Assembly: GCA_030690245.1 (NCBI GenBank)
Contig: JAUYGW010000030.1
Span: 1-9,295 of the forward strand
Length of the DNA: 9,295 bases
From: Gallionella sp.
Lineage (GTDB): Bacteria > Pseudomonadota > Gammaproteobacteria > Burkholderiales > Gallionellaceae
Direction: 5' to 3'
Shown: positions 6,829 through 9,295 of the stretch, in pieces
Layout: every line of letters begins with the position of its first letter
Position numbering within the stretch: position 1 is the stretch's first letter
Position numbers and translations under genes: made by a program
The notes under the pieces: model-generated
What the model was told of the DNA's origin: nothing
Database searches by the model: none
The model's input: only the letters and a program-made list of their open reading frames with translations

Positions 6829-6868
6829 GCAGGTCGGGCTTCAGCCCGACCTGCCGGGTTAAAACCCG
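6829..6868. repeat. Double-hairpin element upstream of hemA
   Basis: A stem of up to 12 bp (6829-6840 with 6843-6854, centred on TC; GCAGGTCGGGCT/AGCCCGACCTGC) is followed directly by a 6-bp hairpin CGGGTT/AACCCG (6855-6860 with 6863-6868). The form, two adjacent hairpins with a GGGCTTC-AGCCC core, resembles the element between metK and aroC, though the sequences differ. No T-run follows on the plus strand (CGATCC), so it is a weak candidate for termination of the oxidoreductase transcript. I read it as a dispersed REP-like repeat. The 351-bp gap 6725-7075 otherwise holds only a decayed repeat, a dyad at 6959-6973 and the hemA promoter. Confidence 0.78.
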
Positions 6869-6958
6869 ATCCGCAACCCATTGATTTTGCAATGCCTCAA
6901 GAGCCAATGGACTGTCTGGGATAACCGGTAGCGTGCGCTCTGCGCTGACCCGGCCAGA

Positions 6959-6973
6959 TTGGCAATTGGCCAA
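6959..6973. promoter_or_regulatory. Dyad TTGGC-N5-GCCAA, possible LysR-type operator upstream of hemA
   Basis: The perfect dyad TTGGC (6959-6963) and GCCAA (6969-6973) around AATTG fits the T-N11-A pattern used by LysR-type regulators (T6960, A6972). It is centred about 77 bp before the inferred hemA transcription start, slightly further than the usual -65. The motif is short and no LysR-type gene is in the window, so this is only a candidate. Confidence 0.25.
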
Positions 6974-7006
6974 CACTTTGCAAATGCACCCGCCGCGCTG
7001 CCACGG

Positions 7007-7036
7007 TTGGTATTGCCCCGCCGTTGCGACTATAAT
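7007..7036 (+). promoter_or_regulatory. Candidate sigma-70 promoter for hemA-prfA
   Basis: A perfect -10 box TATAAT lies at 7031-7036. TTGGTA at 7007-7012 matches four of six -35 consensus bases, with an 18-bp spacer. Transcription would start near 7043, giving a leader of about 33 nt before the hemA ATG. Confidence 0.7.
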
Positions 7037-7075
7037 CCGCCTCCTCTTCAGCCTTACTGCCCGTCATATACCGAG

Positions 7076-8329
7076 ATGCAGTTGTTCGCCTTTGGCATTA
7101 ACCATCAAACCGCGCCACTCGCCGTGCGCGAACAGGTCGCGTTCAACGCCGACGGGATGGAGGGCGCGCTGCGCGACCTGGTGGAAAACGGCGCGGTGAA
7201 AGAGGCGGCAATCCTGTCCACCTGCAACCGCACCGAGCTGTATTGCAACGCCGCGCAACCCGACCATGCCATCGACTGGCTGGCGCAGTATCACCATCTG
7301 CCGCGCAAGGATATCGACCCCTATCTCTACACGCTGCCGCGCGAGCAGGCCGTGAAGCACTCGTTCCGCGTGGCCAGCGGGCTGGATTCGATGGTGCTGG
7401 GCGAGCCGCAGATCCTCGGGCAGATGAAGCTGGCGGTGCGCCAGGCCGAAGAGGCCGGCACGCTGGGCTTCCTGCTGCACAAACTGTTCCAGCGCACCTT
7501 CTCTGTCGCGAAAGACGTGCGCACCCAAACCGAGATCGGCGCGAATCTGGTTTCGATGGCCGCTGCCGCAGTGCGGCTGGCCGAGCGGATTTTCCCGAGC
7601 ATCGCCGAGCAAAACGTGCTGTTCATCGGCGCGGGCGAAATGATCGAACTCAACGCGGTGCATTTCGCGGCACGCGCCCCAAAACACATCACCGTCGCCA
7701 ACCGCACGCTGGAGCGCGCCCATGTACTGGCGCGGCGCATCAACGGCCACGCGATCACGCTGAACGAATTGCCGGAGCAACTCGCGCATCACGACATCAT
7801 CGTCACCTGCACCGCCAGCCCGCTGCCTATCCTCGGCAAGGGCATGGTCGAGCGCGCGCTCAAGGCGCGCAAGCACCGCCCACTGTTCATCGTCGACCTG
7901 GCCGTGCCGCGCGACGTGGAAGCGGAAGTCGCGGAGCTGGACGACGTATTTCTGTACACCGTGGACGATCTCGCCGAAGTGGTGAAGGACGGCCTCGACG
8001 CGCGGCAGAATGCGGTCAAGGAAGCGGAGGTCATCATCGACTCCGGCGTGAACGATTTCGTCCACTGGATGGAATCGCGCGAAGTGGTGCCAACCATCCG
8101 CGCGCTGCGCGACCACGCCGAGCGCAATCGCCGCCACGAAATGGAAAAAGCCCTGCGCCTGCTGACCAGGGGCGAGAGTCCTGAAAAGGTCTTGGAAGCG
8201 ATGAGCAGCGGCCTGACCAACAAATTCCTGCACGCGCCGACCCATGCGCTGAATCAAGTGCACGGCGATGACCGCGAGGCGTTCCTCGATGTGATCCATC
8301 GCCTGTATCACCTGCACCCCGACGAATAA
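7076..8329 (+). CDS. hemA: Glutamyl-tRNA reductase HemA
   Basis: This enzyme reduces the glutamate of Glu-tRNA(Glu) with NADPH to glutamate-1-semialdehyde, the first committed step of the C5 route to 5-aminolevulinate, haem and sirohaem. The 417-residue product begins [19 protein letters not shown]. It has the catalytic cysteine C50 in STCNRTELY (48-56), the [15 protein letters not shown] segment (102-116), the NADPH-binding [11 protein letters not shown] (184-194), VANRTLERA (207-215) and VDLAVPRD (273-280), then the C-terminal helical dimerisation domain. Length equals that of family members (about 418). The frame is open upstream to 6959, but the ATG at 7076 gives the family N-terminus and lies just after the promoter; the Shine-Dalgarno sequence is weak (CCGAG). 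It is followed after 15 bp by prfA, the same hemA-prfA order as in E. coli, so one operon is likely. Confidence 0.98.
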   Translation: MQLFAFGINHQTAPLAVREQVAFNADGMEGALRDLVENGAVKEAAILSTCNRTELYCNAAQPDHAIDWLAQYHHLPRKDIDPYLYTLPREQAVKHSFRVASGLDSMVLGEPQILGQMKLAVRQAEEAGTLGFLLHKLFQRTFSVAKDVRTQTEIGANLVSMAAAAVRLAERIFPSIAEQNVLFIGAGEMIELNAVHFAARAPKHITVANRTLERAHVLARRINGHAITLNELPEQLAHHDIIVTCTASPLPILGKGMVERALKARKHRPLFIVDLAVPRDVEAEVAELDDVFLYTVDDLAEVVKDGLDARQNAVKEAEVIIDSGVNDFVHWMESREVVPTIRALRDHAERNRRHEMEKALRLLTRGESPEKVLEAMSSGLTNKFLHAPTHALNQVHGDDREAFLDVIHRLYHLHPDE

Positions 8330-8344
8330 AGACACCGCAGAATA

Positions 8345-9295
8345 ATGAACCCCAGTATCGCCGCCAAACTCGCTCAACTGAGCGAGCGCCTGCTCGAAGT
8401 CAACCAACTGCTGAGCACCGAAGAAGCCACCCGGAACATGGACACGTTCCGCAAGCTGAACCGCGAACGCGCCGAGCTCGAGCCGGTGGTGGAGTTGTAT
8501 CACGCCTATCAGGCCTGCCAGGCCGACATCGACACCGCGCAGGGAATGACCGGTGACCCGGAGATGCGCGAATTCGCCGAGGCCGAGATCAAACAGGGAC
8601 AGGAGCGGCTGACGCAACTCGCTGGCGAGTTGCAGGTGCTGTTGCTGCCCAAGGACCCCAACGACGAGCGCAGCGTATTTCTGGAAATACGCGCCGGCAC
8701 CGGCGGCGACGAGGCGGCGTTGTTCGCTGGCGATTTGTTCCGCATGTATTCGCGCTTTGCCGAGCGCAAGCGCTGGCAGGTCGAGGTGATTTCGGAAAGC
8801 CCCGGTGAAATGGGCGGCTACAAGGAGATTATCGCGCGCATTGTCGGGCCAGGCGCCTACTCGGTGCTGAAGTTCGAATCCGGCGCGCACCGCGTGCAGC
8901 GCGTCCCGACCACCGAAACGCAAGGCCGCGTGCATACCTCGGCCTGCACCGTGGCGATTATGCCGGAAGTGGATGAGGTGGACGACGTGGTGCTGAACTC
9001 CGCCGACCTGCGCATCGACACGTTCCGCGCCTCCGGTGCGGGCGGGCAGCACATTAACAAGACCGATTCGGCGGTGCGCATCACCCACCTGCCGACCGGC
9101 GTCGTGGTGGAATGCCAGGACGGCCGATCGCAGCACCAGAACAAGGCGCAGGCGATGCGCGTGCTGGCGGCGCGCATCAAGGACGCGCAGGTGCGCGAAC
9201 AGAACGCCAAGACCGCCGCGGCGCGCAAGAGCCTGGTCGGCAGCGGTGACCGCTCCGAGCGCATCCGCACCTACAACTTCCCGCAAGGCCGCGTC
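8345..9295 (+). CDS. prfA: Peptide chain release factor 1 (C-terminus beyond window)
   Basis: Release factor 1 recognises UAA and UAG in the ribosomal A site and triggers hydrolysis of the completed peptide. The 317 visible residues begin [20 protein letters not shown] and run uninterrupted to the window edge; the full protein is usually about 360 residues. The N-terminal helical domain (about 1-100) is followed by [26 protein letters not shown] core sequence (114-135). The anticodon-like tripeptide region is at 188-190 and reads PTT, and [18 protein letters not shown] (228-245) has the catalytic GGQ at 233-235, the same numbering as in E. coli RF1. That numbering supports the ATG at 8345, despite a weak ribosome site. 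The start is 15 bp after the hemA stop codon, so translation probably depends on the shared transcript. In many proteobacteria the next gene is prmC, which methylates the GGQ glutamine; it would lie outside this window. Confidence 0.97.
   Translation, partial: MNPSIAAKLAQLSERLLEVNQLLSTEEATRNMDTFRKLNRERAELEPVVELYHAYQACQADIDTAQGMTGDPEMREFAEAEIKQGQERLTQLAGELQVLLLPKDPNDERSVFLEIRAGTGGDEAALFAGDLFRMYSRFAERKRWQVEVISESPGEMGGYKEIIARIVGPGAYSVLKFESGAHRVQRVPTTETQGRVHTSACTVAIMPEVDEVDDVVLNSADLRIDTFRASGAGGQHINKTDSAVRITHLPTGVVVECQDGRSQHQNKAQAMRVLAARIKDAQVREQNAKTAAARKSLVGSGDRSERIRTYNFPQGRV

Noticed and set aside
7064..9286. A 740-codon open frame on the minus strand opposite hemA and prfA
   Set aside because: It lies entirely antisense to two highly conserved genes, its product is low-complexity and rich in H, R, A, V and Q, and it matches no family I know. 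In GC-rich DNA the antisense frame of real genes often stays open.

Overview
The window is chromosomal DNA of about 60% GC from a Gram-negative bacterium. It is most likely a betaproteobacterium of the Nitrosomonadales/Gallionellaceae type. That placement rests on protein character (UbiD, two adjacent LpxL-type acyltransferases divergent from metK, AroC, HemA, PrfA), on the metK/lpxL arrangement familiar from betaproteobacteria, and on the dispersed intergenic repeats. It is an inference from memory of these families, not a database result. All the recognisable genes are core housekeeping genes apart from one small repeat protein and one oxidoreductase. I see no phage, insertion sequence, CRISPR array, tRNA or rRNA.

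Layout, left to right. Positions 1-2477 are a minus-strand block. In transcription order it holds an LpxL-type lipid A acyltransferase (2477-1599), a second LpxL-type acyltransferase (1508-639) and the N-terminal part of ubiD (524 to the window edge). The spacers inside this block carry inverted repeats. A 62-bp divergent region separates it from metK (2540-3703, plus strand), which has a clear extended -10 promoter and a strong intrinsic terminator. metK converges on aroC (5042-3954, minus strand), and a double-hairpin repeat lies between them. Divergent from aroC is a 116-residue protein made of four 28-residue repeats (5139-5489). A medium-chain dehydrogenase/reductase (5711-6724) follows. 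It is bracketed by copies of one intergenic repeat family: a 10-bp modular array upstream and a decayed copy downstream. A 351-bp gap with another double hairpin and the hemA promoter leads to hemA (7076-8329), then prfA (8345 to the edge), probably one operon.

Functionally the genes serve lipid A acylation (outer membrane), ubiquinone synthesis, S-adenosylmethionine synthesis, chorismate synthesis, the first committed step of tetrapyrrole synthesis, and translation termination. Chorismate (AroC) feeds the 4-hydroxybenzoate that UbiD's pathway uses, and SAM (MetK) supplies the methyl groups of ubiquinone and haem-pathway enzymes, but nothing in the sequence shows co-regulation. I found no convincing new multi-gene system. 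The most unusual items are the small 28-residue-repeat protein and the modular 10-bp repeat array beside the oxidoreductase gene.
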